From RGIG7450 sp045633565 (GTDB lineage: Bacteria > Bacillota > Clostridia > RUG12999): a stretch of 30,289 nt of DNA. The notes beneath the pieces are model-generated. The model did no database searches. It was not told the origin of the DNA and saw only the letters and a program-made list of their open reading frames with translations. The stretch's first letter is position 1; each line of letters opens with the position of its first letter. This document shows positions 1 through 9,580 of this stretch, piece after piece. Position numbers and translations under genes: made by a program. Where the stretch lies: positions 1 to 30,289 of the forward strand of contig JAZQYO010000017.1 in the NCBI GenBank assembly GCA_045633565.1. Direction: 5' to 3'.

Positions 1-1
1 C

Positions 2-3000
2 TTAGCCAGAACACTTGGAGCTGCAGTTGTAGAGATTGTACCCGACTTTGATGATGTGAATATAAACACTCCTTATGTGTACGAAATTTACTCTGCATAT
101 CAGATGGGACTCATTAAGGGTGACGGAAGAAATTTCTATCCAAATAACACCATCACCCGTCAGGAAGCAGCAGCAATCTTAGACAGAGCTTCTTTCATGA
201 TTTTCGGTAAGAAAACCGAATCAGAAGTTAATGAAAAAAGATTTCTCGATTATGATAAAATTGATGAGTGGGCAAGAGAGTATGTTTTCAATGCATTAGA
301 GAGTGGACTTATGAGTGGTCCTACAGCAAAAACCTTTAATCCGCTCGGAACACTCACAAGAGCAGAAACAGCAACCATTTCAAAACGTATCTCTCAGCTC
401 AGCAAGCTTGATAAACTTAACTATAGCGTCAGAAATGCCAAAGATGGCGAAGAAAAGAACTTCCCCGTTTTTAACAGTGGTATAACAGACGGAATGTACG
501 CAATTTCCGGTTGGGCGGTTCTTGCAAGATTTAATAAAGGTCCGGGAGAAGTTTATTTCTCAAGAACCACTAAAAATGACGGAAAACTGGACCAGGGAGC
601 TGTGTGGGATTCATCGCCACTTGCAAAAGTAACCGACCCGGATGGTAATATGGTAGGTATTTATCCTTTTGAGTGGATAGAAAAAGGTACTGAACGCATA
701 GTTATGAAAATTAACTGTGACAAACCGGGAATCTACACAATCCAGGTAATGAACGGCAGAACGGATGACTATTTTGAAATTGGTATCAAAGAACCTGTTT
801 CATGGGGAATACGTGCTGAAAAAAGACTTAAAGTAACGGACACATTCCTTAAAGAAGGATATATTTATACACAGAGAACTAATGACTTCATATATGTAGG
901 TAGCTCAACAAATCACACAATAAAGCTGCTTGACCTTGACGGAAAAACCGTCGGTACAAGTACAGCAGTATCAAGACGAGATACCAAGCAGGACCTTATT
1001 GTGTATAACGCCAAACCCAACACAGTATATAAACTTAAATTTGAGGATTCCTTCAACGGAATGATGATGACAGACGGTTTCCCGGGTACAATTTGTCCAA
1101 CACCTGAAATGGCAGAAGACTTAAAAGGTGGCTGGTATGATGCGGACGGGGTTGTAACACAGGGACCGCTTCAGATGAGAGCGAGAAAAAAAGCGGTTGA
1201 AATTGCAACGACACAAAATCTTGATGTTGTAATTAATAAACCGGCTGAAATTCCGAGAAATATCCAGAATCCAATTGCTGAAGCACAGATGTTTGGTGTG
1301 TATGGTGTAATTTCCGGTGTAGGTGCAGCTTGTGCCCGCCAGATTACAGATCCAAACAGCAAATATCTCGGATATATTGTGGATGCAACAATTTACACAG
1401 GGGAGAAACAGCTTCCTGAAACTTCTTATGAAGCGTGTCATTTTGATAACCGAATGAGAGAACATGGTGGTCTGGCATCTGCTATTTCACTTCCGTATGA
1501 GCTTAACTTTGCTTATGGCAACAAAGCTCTTGTTAACCGTTTATCACTTGCACTTTTACACTATGTTGTAGAAATTGGCGAAGATATGGAAGACAGACAG
1601 GAAGATTTTATAAGAATGCAGAATTCGGTAAAATCAATGTTTGACTATGACCATTTTATTGAATCCTACAGAGCTTGCGAAAAATTCTTTGATGCGGAAA
1701 CAAGAGAGATTCTTTATCAGGCGGTTATTGCTATAGGTAATAAAATGGCAGACTACCCCGGACAGGGTGTTACAAACCAGGCATTCTTCCACGCAACTAA
1801 TAACTTGAGACTTTATGTTCTCACCGGATGTGACCCCAAATTTGAATTCCTTCACGATATGTATAAAAAACAGATTACAACACTTATGCGTGATGATATT
1901 TACGGATGGCACATGCCCTACCACAGAGGTTATGGCTATCACGAAGGTCACTTTATAGAAAATGGTTTTGACTCTTCCTATGAATATATGAACAGGGAAG
2001 AATGGGTACAAACTTTCCTTGAATACAGGGCGTGTAAAAATGCTGACCCGGTTCTTGTGAAAAAGATGGAAGCAATCACACTTGAGATGCTTGAGTTTGA
2101 AACATATTTCTGCCTGCCTCAGCCGGGACAGTCAGCATTCCACCTTGCAAATGCGTTTACTTCCAGAAAAGCTAACGAGTATGGTGCTGGTAACCAGCCG
2201 AGTTATGAAAAACTCTTCCACGACTATCCGATAGCTTCAATGAGATGGAAGGTTAAACAGCAGGGAGAAGGACTTAACTTCTCGGATACATACCCGCAGA
2301 TTATAAACACAGAAGAATGGGCATGGGACCATATTGAAGAATTCTATGATGCGTATGAAAACTACTATACGCCCGAATCCAACAGATGGGGTAACTGCTG
2401 GCCGCAGACAACATACGAAGCATTTAATGCAGGCAGAGTTGCTGACGGTTCAGGACTTACACTTCCTTGTTATCAGGAAGACGGTGTAAAACTTCAGACA
2501 AGTGAAGTTGTTGCAGTAAAACATAAAGGACTTTACCTGATGAATGTTTACCAGAATGTTCACTCATACAGAAAAACATATAGTATGGTTGGCGGTGCTC
2601 CGCTTATGATATGGAGTGAAAACACAGGCGTTGTTGAACGCTCCAAAAAGATTTACGGAAGCCAGGAAAAATATATAACAAACAGTGATGCACTACTGAT
2701 GCACGCATCTGTTTACGGTATGGACGGAGGCCAGTTCTTCCACAGCGGCAAAGAGGGTCACGAAGGTTACGGCAGCAGTGAACCTTGCACGCTGAAATGG
2801 ATTGAAGAAGGCAAAAAATATGAGATTTCAGGAAGAATCCCTGATACCGATGTTATAATCACCTGGACATACGACCTGACAGATACAGGCATTGATATGA
2901 CAGTAAAAGTCACCGGTGCAGACGAAGGAAAAGATGTTTGGCTCAACTTCCCGGTGAATGCACAGGACGAAAAAGGTAAATATGAATTTGATTCTGCAGC

Positions 3001-3172
3001 AGGAAAACTTGATTATCTCTATGATGGCGGAAAAGGACAGATGAGTTTCAGCTGGGATGCTGCAAACGAAAGCAAATTCCTTGATGTTACAGCGGACAGT
3101 ATGAACCTTAAAAGACTCAGAATTAAGATTCCTGCAAATGGACTTACAATGCATATTGAAGCAGTAAAATAA
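2..3172 (+). CDS. SLH-anchored lyase-like surface protein (5' partial)
   Basis: The reading frame is open from the first bases of the window, so the true start lies upstream; a GTG at 56 is only an internal codon. The visible 1056 residues begin inside an SLH domain (to about residue 65, with the GDGRNFYPNNTITRQEAA core), followed by a second SLH domain (about 80-130, FNPLGTLTRAE). SLH domains bind pyruvylated secondary cell-wall polymer, so the protein is expected to sit on the cell surface. The remaining ~900 residues have a beta-rich start, a helical middle (NQAFFHATNNLR, then GFDSSYEYMN) and a beta-sandwich end (YSMVGGAPLMIW). This order resembles the alpha/alpha-toroid plus beta-sandwich polysaccharide lyases of the heparinase II/III type; that assignment is inference. 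The secreted protein at 11291-14494 is a full-length paralogue of this body. The SLH part is certain, the catalytic role tentative. Confidence 0.8.
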   Translation, partial: LARTLGAAVVEIVPDFDDVNINTPYVYEIYSAYQMGLIKGDGRNFYPNNTITRQEAAAILDRASFMIFGKKTESEVNEKRFLDYDKIDEWAREYVFNALESGLMSGPTAKTFNPLGTLTRAETATISKRISQLSKLDKLNYSVRNAKDGEEKNFPVFNSGITDGMYAISGWAVLARFNKGPGEVYFSRTTKNDGKLDQGAVWDSSPLAKVTDPDGNMVGIYPFEWIEKGTERIVMKINCDKPGIYTIQVMNGRTDDYFEIGIKEPVSWGIRAEKRLKVTDTFLKEGYIYTQRTNDFIYVGSSTNHTIKLLDLDGKTVGTSTAVSRRDTKQDLIVYNAKPNTVYKLKFEDSFNGMMMTDGFPGTICPTPEMAEDLKGGWYDADGVVTQGPLQMRARKKAVEIATTQNLDVVINKPAEIPRNIQNPIAEAQMFGVYGVISGVGAACARQITDPNSKYLGYIVDATIYTGEKQLPETSYEACHFDNRMREHGGLASAISLPYELNFAYGNKALVNRLSLALLHYVVEIGEDMEDRQEDFIRMQNSVKSMFDYDHFIESYRACEKFFDAETREILYQAVIAIGNKMADYPGQGVTNQAFFHATNNLRLYVLTGCDPKFEFLHDMYKKQITTLMRDDIYGWHMPYHRGYGYHEGHFIENGFDSSYEYMNREEWVQTFLEYRACKNADPVLVKKMEAITLEMLEFETYFCLPQPGQSAFHLANAFTSRKANEYGAGNQPSYEKLFHDYPIASMRWKVKQQGEGLNFSDTYPQIINTEEWAWDHIEEFYDAYENYYTPESNRWGNCWPQTTYEAFNAGRVADGSGLTLPCYQEDGVKLQTSEVVAVKHKGLYLMNVYQNVHSYRKTYSMVGGAPLMIWSENTGVVERSKKIYGSQEKYITNSDALLMHASVYGMDGGQFFHSGKEGHEGYGSSEPCTLKWIEEGKKYEISGRIPDTDVIITWTYDLTDTGIDMTVKVTGADEGKDVWLNFPVNAQDEKGKYEFDSAAGKLDYLYDGGKGQMSFSWDAANESKFLDVTADSMNLKRLRIKIPANGLTMHIEAVK

Positions 3173-3217
3173 TAGTTACCAGAGATAAACCCTGCGGGGT
3201 TGGAAAGGAAGAAATTT

Positions 3218-4960
3218 ATGACCAAAACAATCACAAAAATTGTTTCTTTCATTTGTTTGATTGTTATTGCAATGTCAACAGTAATCTTTGGTGTATCAGC
3301 TCAGGCTTCAGAGATTGATGCAGCGGTTAACCTGATAACCCATGCTGATGCAACACAGGACAAAATTGACATAACAGTTAATCCTGATGATGGGGATAGC
3401 TGGATAACAGTTACAATCACGGATGAAGAAGGAAATCCGATTGAACTTATCCAGAAACAAGTTGGAGCAACCAATAATATTGTATTTTCACTCTATGGAG
3501 TTGTAACCGGAGTGGAACTGAATGTTAAAATTGCAACAGCACCGTCGGGCAAATGCAAGGAATATAAGAAAATTTACTATACATTTGCTCAACAGCAACA
3601 AGCTATAGACGATCTTATGGATCCGACGCTTGAAATTACTCAGGAAATTGCGGATGTAATTTCTCTCGAACTTGATGGTGACTTTGCACTGCTGAATGAT
3701 GCGGGAACGTTATTCTTAAAAGAGCAGCTTTCAACTCAGTTTGCTGGACAGGATACAATAGAAGTTCAGACATTTATTGATGCTCTCAACGAAAAAATCA
3801 GCCTTGGCATTTTAAGCGGCAAAGATGCCGGAATTATAAAATCATACATGGAAAACAACAAAACGGAGCTTGGAATTGACTCGCTTACCGAATACACTTG
3901 GTACAGTGCATTGGGTGATAGCGGAAGCGAAAATGAAAGAATGACAAAAATTGTTTCAAAGCTTGCAACAAAAACATATCCGACAATGAGCGATTTTGTT
4001 GATGCTTTCAAGGCGGAAAACTTCCTTGAGAAGATGAGTACTGAACATTCATCGGCTATTGTAAACTTTTTGTCAATACATGCGCAGAATCAGTCAAATG
4101 AAGGTTCACCGGTTAATCTGGACTGGACTGCATATACTGCGCTCCAGCCGGGACAACAAGAATATTTTGCAAGTATTATAGCAGGCATCAGATACGACAA
4201 TCTGACATTGTTCGAAGCTGACTTTGCATCAAAACTTGTAACTGCCGGGGAATTTGTTGAGGAACAGGATCCGGCACCCGGAACTGAACCGGGAGCAACT
4301 ACACCAAGCACACCGATTGGAACGGTTACAGGCGGATTTAACGGAAGTGTCGGTGGCGGCACTGGCGGTGTAATCGGCGGCATAGCTCTGCCACCAACCA
4401 CAACACCCGGTTCATCAGGTACTTTTAAAGATTTATCAAATGTTTCATGGGCGACAGAAGCTATTGATGCTCTCTATAAAAAAGGAGTAATCAACGGCGT
4501 TGACGGTGAAAACTTTGACCCTGAAGGTATTGTAACAAAAGAGCAGTTTGTAAAAATAATTGCCGGTACATTTGATATTAAAGCATCAGGTGAAGTTAAA
4601 GCATTTAGTGATGTTCCGGCAGGAGAATGGTACACAGAATTTATTAATGCTGCAGTAGAAAACGGTATAGTAAACGGTGTATCAGAAACAGACTTTGGTC
4701 TCGGCACAAATATTTCAAGACAGGATATGGCAGTAATTGTTTACCGTGTTGCGAACAAATACGGAATAAAACTTTCTGCTATTAGAGATGATGTTCCGGC
4801 AGACCTTGACGGAGTAGCTGACTATGCAAAAGAAGCTGTATCTGCACTCTATCAGGCAGGAATAATAAATGGAGTAGGCGAGGGCAAATTTGCACCTTCG
4901 AATATAGCAACAAGAGCACAGGCTGCTAAAATAATTTATGAGCTTTGGAGGATGATGTAA
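3218..4960 (+). CDS. Secreted protein with three C-terminal SLH domains
   Basis: The start is ATG 3218, preceded by GGAAAGGAAG at 3202-3211; the frame extends to a TTG at 3200, but that would lie on the ribosome site. The 580-residue product opens with a signal peptide (MTKTITKIVSFICLIVIAMS, cleavage near VSAQA). Then come a short Ig-like beta region (about 40-110), a largely helical region of unknown function (about 120-345), a Pro/Thr linker and a Gly-rich linker (about 350-395), and three SLH domains (about 400-455, 465-520, 525-580; FKDLSNVSWATEAIDAL, FSDVPAGEWYTEFINAA, VADYAKEAVSALYQAG). The design is a cell-surface anchored protein whose N-terminal half faces outward. No catalytic motif was recognised. 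It follows the partial lyase-like gene by 45 nt and is coupled to the next gene, so co-transcription is likely. Confidence 0.85.
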   Translation: MTKTITKIVSFICLIVIAMSTVIFGVSAQASEIDAAVNLITHADATQDKIDITVNPDDGDSWITVTITDEEGNPIELIQKQVGATNNIVFSLYGVVTGVELNVKIATAPSGKCKEYKKIYYTFAQQQQAIDDLMDPTLEITQEIADVISLELDGDFALLNDAGTLFLKEQLSTQFAGQDTIEVQTFIDALNEKISLGILSGKDAGIIKSYMENNKTELGIDSLTEYTWYSALGDSGSENERMTKIVSKLATKTYPTMSDFVDAFKAENFLEKMSTEHSSAIVNFLSIHAQNQSNEGSPVNLDWTAYTALQPGQQEYFASIIAGIRYDNLTLFEADFASKLVTAGEFVEEQDPAPGTEPGATTPSTPIGTVTGGFNGSVGGGTGGVIGGIALPPTTTPGSSGTFKDLSNVSWATEAIDALYKKGVINGVDGENFDPEGIVTKEQFVKIIAGTFDIKASGEVKAFSDVPAGEWYTEFINAAVENGIVNGVSETDFGLGTNISRQDMAVIVYRVANKYGIKLSAIRDDVPADLDGVADYAKEAVSALYQAGIINGVGEGKFAPSNIATRAQAAKIIYELWRMM

Positions 4961-4961
4961 T

Positions 4962-7685
4962 ATGAAAACTAAAAGAATTATATCAGTTTTACTTGCACTT
5001 ATCCTCACACTTGCAATGCTGCCTGCAGCAGTAATGGCAGAAGAAGCTGAATTTCCTATATTTGATGCGCTTGGAATTACAATAGACTTAGGCGAGTCAG
5101 ATGAAATTACAAGATATGAACTTGCAAAGCTTGTAATTGATATTGCAAACCTTGAGATAACAACAGAAGGCAAAGCAGTATATGTCGATGTTTCCGAAAA
5201 ACACTGGGCCTTCCCGGAAATTAATACTGTAACAAGCTATGGATATATGAACGGCCTCAGCAATATGACATTCCAGCCGGATGCAAAAGCAAGCATTGCT
5301 GACGTGGCTCAGGTTCTTATGAACATGCTTGGTTATGGGAATTTCGGTAAACAGGCAAACTGGACAACTGCCGACTATTATGTGAAAGCAAGAAACATCG
5401 GGCTTTTAAAAGGTGTATCAGCTACCGGCGGTAACATAAATGCTTCAGCGCTTAAACAGATGGTTGCCAATATGCTGAGCAAGAATATTGTAACCGTTAC
5501 GTCAGTTGGTTCTGACGGAGTGAAGTTTGTTGTTGACAATGAAATTACATATCTTCAGAGCGTTTATGGATACTGCTTCAAAGAAGGAAAGGTTCAGGCT
5601 GTCGGCAAATCCGCTATTACCGGTTCAAATGAGGTATCAAACGGAAAAATTAAAATAAGCGGAACAACCTACAAAGCAGCAAACAAGGATTATTCATCTT
5701 ACTTAGGATACGATGTTCGCTTTGTTATTGACAAAAACGAAGAAAATGCAAATGTACTGTACATAGAGAAAACAAAAATAGACGAGGAAAGCGAAATTTA
5801 CATTAATGCTTCGGACATTACAGACTATGCAGGTTATACCTACACCTACACAGACGAGGACGGCTCAACTGAGCAGGCAAGTATTTCGGTTTCCAGCCAG
5901 ATTTTCTTAAACGGACAGAAAGCATCCTATGACGAAAGAATTATGAAACCGTTGTCCGGCGGCATTAAACTTATGGATAACAACGGCGATGGAGTTTTTG
6001 ATATTGTATTTGTTACCTACGAAATCTTTTATGAGGTATCGGGCGCATTTGAGAATGAATATATTTCAGATGCCATTGGTCAGAAAACTCTTGATATCGA
6101 GAAAAAGGAACTTTATATTTCAGAAAACGGTATTGCTGCTGATATGAGTGCCATTTCAAATGAGAAAATCATTGCAGTTATGCCGGGTGCCGTTAAATTT
6201 GACACTGGAAGCACATACCCTTATGTGGACAACGCAAATTTAAACAGAGCATCAATTGAAACAGAGGTTGAAAAGGTTTCCGGAACAGTAACAGCAAAAA
6301 GCTCTTCAAGCTGTGTGGTGGACGAAACAGAATATAAGTATTCAAAATATTTTGAAATGCTTGTAGCTGAAGGTAAAGCATTAAATCCGTCCATTAATAC
6401 CTACGTAGTATTATACTTAAACAGTGAAGGTTATGTTGTTTATTCCAAGCTTGATATTGATGCAATAGTAGCCAACAAAACTGAAAAGTACGGTTATATT
6501 ACAAAAGCGGTTGAGGCAAGAGGCGAAAGCGGAAAGATGGTTGTAAAAATCTTTACCGAAGATGCCCAGTTTATCAGCGGTGAAACCCCTGAAAAAATCA
6601 AAATCAACGGCGTGAAGAAAACTGCAACAGACCTTAAACTTAATACAACACTTTTCCCTGAAGGTGTTTTTGACAGTCAGCTTATAACCTTTGAAATGGA
6701 CGAGGCAGGTGTTGTAACTGCAATTAACACTGTTACAGATTACACAACTGCAACAACATACGAAGGTTATGACGCAGAAAGATTCTCCAAGGAATTTGAG
6801 GGAAGCATCAAATATTATAATACTTTCAAACATCTTTACACAATTTCTGAAAATACAATGATGTTTGAAATTCCCGAAGACCTTGAAGCTGAAAAGAAAT
6901 TCAAGATTACAACAGGAACCAAGGTTTTAGGACACAACAAAAGCTATTATGTTGAACTTTATGATACAGATGAATACTACAATATCGCAACTATTGTAGT
7001 TGACTATAACAAAATCGCAGAAAACGGCGGTTCAACAGAAAGTAAAACAATCCCGTACAACCACTCAACAGGAGAAATAAACAGCTTTGTGGTTTATGAA
7101 AAAACTACAGTCCTCAATAATGAGGGTGATGAAAGGGTAGAGCTTACAGGTCTTACATATACAGGTACTCCGGGTAAAGCATCCGGAATGGAAGTAAAAA
7201 GACTTATAGCCGATGAAGACGACATCAAATACACAGGCGACTCTACATTCGGCCAGCTTTATTCCGATTATTTAAACACAAAGTGGGATGAACTTGAACC
7301 GGGAGATGTAATCCACTACAGAACCAATGATGAAGGATATGTGGACATTTTCAGACTTGTATTTAAGGCTGAAGATATGAGAGATGAATTCGGCAATGTG
7401 ATTTATCTCACAAAAGGTGTACATACATCAGCGACATATCTTGTTTCGGGTGTAATCCATAAAGTATATGCAGACGGAAACTTCCTCTATCGCGTGGCGG
7501 CAGAGAAAACTGTGGCAAATATCAATAAAGCCCGCCCCGATGCAGACCAGATGTCAAACGTTATGATTTTCATTTATGAAAATGATAGCGTAAGACAGGC
7601 AAAGGCTTCAGAACTTATGCCTGAAGATTCCGCACTGTTCATATCCGAATATGGCAGACTTTACGAAGTAATAGTTTACAGATAA
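4962..7685 (+). CDS. Secreted protein with N-terminal SLH-like repeats
   Basis: ATG 4962 lies one base after the previous stop, and its ribosome site GGAGG (4947-4951) is inside the end of the previous gene, so the two are probably translationally coupled. The 907-residue product has a signal peptide (MKTKRIISVLLALILTLAML, cleavage near VMAEE). It is followed by one partial and two fuller SLH-type repeats (about 30-65, 68-120 and 125-170; YVDVSEKHWAFPEI, GYMNGLSNMTFQPDA). The remaining ~730 residues are beta-rich with repeated Asp/Glu/Thr/Tyr-rich stretches, for example YTYTDEDGSTEQA, and no cysteine-rich or enzymatic motif that I recognise. It looks like an S-layer or S-layer-associated structural protein. 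With the neighbouring SLH genes it forms a cell-wall surface cluster. Function of the C-terminal part is unknown. Confidence 0.8.
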   Translation: MKTKRIISVLLALILTLAMLPAAVMAEEAEFPIFDALGITIDLGESDEITRYELAKLVIDIANLEITTEGKAVYVDVSEKHWAFPEINTVTSYGYMNGLSNMTFQPDAKASIADVAQVLMNMLGYGNFGKQANWTTADYYVKARNIGLLKGVSATGGNINASALKQMVANMLSKNIVTVTSVGSDGVKFVVDNEITYLQSVYGYCFKEGKVQAVGKSAITGSNEVSNGKIKISGTTYKAANKDYSSYLGYDVRFVIDKNEENANVLYIEKTKIDEESEIYINASDITDYAGYTYTYTDEDGSTEQASISVSSQIFLNGQKASYDERIMKPLSGGIKLMDNNGDGVFDIVFVTYEIFYEVSGAFENEYISDAIGQKTLDIEKKELYISENGIAADMSAISNEKIIAVMPGAVKFDTGSTYPYVDNANLNRASIETEVEKVSGTVTAKSSSSCVVDETEYKYSKYFEMLVAEGKALNPSINTYVVLYLNSEGYVVYSKLDIDAIVANKTEKYGYITKAVEARGESGKMVVKIFTEDAQFISGETPEKIKINGVKKTATDLKLNTTLFPEGVFDSQLITFEMDEAGVVTAINTVTDYTTATTYEGYDAERFSKEFEGSIKYYNTFKHLYTISENTMMFEIPEDLEAEKKFKITTGTKVLGHNKSYYVELYDTDEYYNIATIVVDYNKIAENGGSTESKTIPYNHSTGEINSFVVYEKTTVLNNEGDERVELTGLTYTGTPGKASGMEVKRLIADEDDIKYTGDSTFGQLYSDYLNTKWDELEPGDVIHYRTNDEGYVDIFRLVFKAEDMRDEFGNVIYLTKGVHTSATYLVSGVIHKVYADGNFLYRVAAEKTVANINKARPDADQMSNVMIFIYENDSVRQAKASELMPEDSALFISEYGRLYEVIVYR

Positions 7686-7960
7686 TAAATAATACTAAAT
7701 TAATTTTGTTAAAATTTTCAGGAATTAGGAGCGTTGTCGCAACCGGCGTTCCCTTCCGGGAGTTTTAAATATAAACTTTGTACTTACTCATAAATTTTGC
7801 CCCCAAATCTCATTAGCGGAAGCCTATAACCGCTTTTGAAAATGTGAGCCGAAATAGGCGTCGGCTCACTGAAGGCAAAATTGTAGTTTGAATGAAAGCA
7901 GACCGCAATGCTTTTGTGAAAAATATGAGTTAAATGCAAAAAAAGAAAGGAAGAGAAAAG
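7686..7960 (+). ncRNA. Structured spacer: possible three-way-junction RNA leader
   Basis: This 275-nt spacer holds more base-pairing potential than the other spacers. The outer arms AATTTTGCC (7793-7801) and GGCAAAATT (7874-7882) are perfectly complementary over 9 bp. They enclose two further perfect hairpins: AGCGG/CCGCT (7815-7819 with 7830-7834) and GTGAGCCGA/TCGGCTCAC (7844-7852 with 7861-7869). Together these draw a three-way junction. Upstream lie two small GC hairpins (GTTG/CAAC at 7733-7743 and TCCC/GGGA near 7750-7761) that may end the preceding transcript. I could not match the junction to a known riboswitch class. It sits 78 nt before the ATG of the next gene, so a regulatory leader or a processing site is possible. 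Confidence 0.35.
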
Positions 7961-9562
7961 ATGAAAAAAATTATTGGTCTTTCAGCGGCGCTTTGCCTGC
8001 TGATATCAGTAATGGCAGGTCTTGGCGCTTTCGCAGCAGATACCACCATCTATGACATTGATTTCGACAGCTGGGACATCAATGTTGCTGCAAATGATGT
8101 AAATCTTGATGACCCTGCAGCTGCTTTAGGCGATGCACTTGAAGAGGAAACAGGAGCAAATGCGTGGACTGTACAAACTAATAACGGGTTTACTGGCGAA
8201 GCTAAAGTAGCTACAGTTGTAGCAGCTGATGAAAATGCTTCCTGGACAGGAAGAGGCAACGTTCTTAAAATTTCAGGTGCAACTATGAGTCAGACTGCAA
8301 CAGCACACACTAATAATACTGCAACCAGACTTGGAATTTCAGTAAATATAGGAAAAGATTTTACTAAATCATCAAGCTATGATAATGACAAGCTCTACAT
8401 TGAGTACGACTTGTTTATTCCAAGCTTGGGACAACTTAACAACAGCTTTGTAAGATTCAACTACGTTCTTTTTGGCGTTAATGACTATGCAACAGCGATT
8501 AAACATGAGACAAATTCAGATAAGGCATTCGCTACTGCATATAAAACAACCAAGTTTACAGCAGAACTTAAAACAGATTCTGCTTCATATGGCGACCAGG
8601 TGTCACCTTCGTTTACACTTGGAGACTGGTATCGTATTCAGTATGTGCTGGATATGCAGGATGTAAAAGCTATTGATATTGTTGATTCTACCGGAGCAAC
8701 AGTTAGCAGTACAGGTAGAAGAACATATACAATTAACACCAAAAACTTAAGAACAAATGAAACAACAAGTTCAAGAGTTGCTACCTCTACAAAAGTTCTT
8801 GCAGATAAACTGACTATAGGTGGTTATTATAATGACCAGTGGTTATATGGTGACTTCTATTTAGATAATGTTAATATTTACACACGCAACAAATTTGCGT
8901 TTGCATCATCTGCTGATGATGAAGCAACAAATGTTTCAATTGAAAAAGATTCTGTAAGCTTCACAATGAATGATGCAGTAAACGAAGCATCCATTGCAGG
9001 TATCACACTTAAAACAGGTGCAAACACAGTAAGCACAAGTGCTGCTCTCTCGGGTAGTGACAACAAGACAGTTGTTGTAACAATTAATGAAGAACTTGAT
9101 TACGGAAAAACATACACACTTGATTTCAGCGGTGTTAAAAGAGAAGACGGAGATGCAATTGAAGGCAGTGAAACTAAAACAATCTCCTTCACAACAGAAG
9201 CTGCTCCCGCACTCTATGTTGCAGAAACCAATATGTACAGCGGCTATGATGTGTATGTTGAAGATGAAGATGTAATCGGAACAGGTAGTCTGTACACAAT
9301 TGCTGCAAATGTTAAGAACACTGTAAGCGATGCAAAAACTGCTACATTTATTGTTGCTGCTTATGATGTAAACGGCAACCTCAAAGAAACAGCTTATGTT
9401 TCCAAAGATATTGCTGCAGGTAAAACAGAAACAATGGCAGCAGGTATGACAATTCCGGCAGAGCTTGCAGGCGGCACAGTTAAAGTGTTCCTCTGGAACA
9501 ATGTGTCCACCATGCAGCCCTATGTTAAACCTATCACAGCAGCTATTGCTGCATCAAACTAA
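7961..9562 (+). CDS. Secreted protein with lamin-G-like and SbsA Ig-like domains
   Basis: ATG 7961 is preferred because AAAGGAAGAG stands just before it; the frame runs back to an ATG at 7934 that would bury the signal peptide. The 533-residue product has a signal peptide (MKKIIGLSAALCLLISVMAG, cleavage near AFAAD). Next is a beta-sandwich region of about 280 residues resembling concanavalin/LamG folds (ending YGDFYLDNVNIYTRNK). An SbsA-type bacterial Ig-like domain follows at about 305-405 (LDYGKTYTLDFSGVK). The C-terminal module is about 410-533 (AAYDVNGNLKE, then VKVFLWNNVSTMQPY). There is no SLH or LPXTG anchor, so it is either released or held through a partner. It shares its architecture with the next gene 18 nt downstream and appears to be a divergent duplicate. 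Probably a non-catalytic carbohydrate-binding or structural surface protein. Confidence 0.8.
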   Translation: MKKIIGLSAALCLLISVMAGLGAFAADTTIYDIDFDSWDINVAANDVNLDDPAAALGDALEEETGANAWTVQTNNGFTGEAKVATVVAADENASWTGRGNVLKISGATMSQTATAHTNNTATRLGISVNIGKDFTKSSSYDNDKLYIEYDLFIPSLGQLNNSFVRFNYVLFGVNDYATAIKHETNSDKAFATAYKTTKFTAELKTDSASYGDQVSPSFTLGDWYRIQYVLDMQDVKAIDIVDSTGATVSSTGRRTYTINTKNLRTNETTSSRVATSTKVLADKLTIGGYYNDQWLYGDFYLDNVNIYTRNKFAFASSADDEATNVSIEKDSVSFTMNDAVNEASIAGITLKTGANTVSTSAALSGSDNKTVVVTINEELDYGKTYTLDFSGVKREDGDAIEGSETKTISFTTEAAPALYVAETNMYSGYDVYVEDEDVIGTGSLYTIAANVKNTVSDAKTATFIVAAYDVNGNLKETAYVSKDIAAGKTETMAAGMTIPAELAGGTVKVFLWNNVSTMQPYVKPITAAIAASN

Positions 9563-9580
9563 GAAAGGAGCGGATAAATT

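Noticed and set aside
1121..1465. Long minus-strand open frames opposite the surface protein genes
   Set aside because: They lie wholly inside well-supported plus-strand genes, lack ribosome sites and have Cys/Phe/Ile-rich compositions typical of antisense shadows.
3188..3201. Small hairpin AACCC/GGGTT between the first two genes
   Set aside because: Only 5 bp and no T run; too weak to call a terminator and overlaps the start of the ribosome site.
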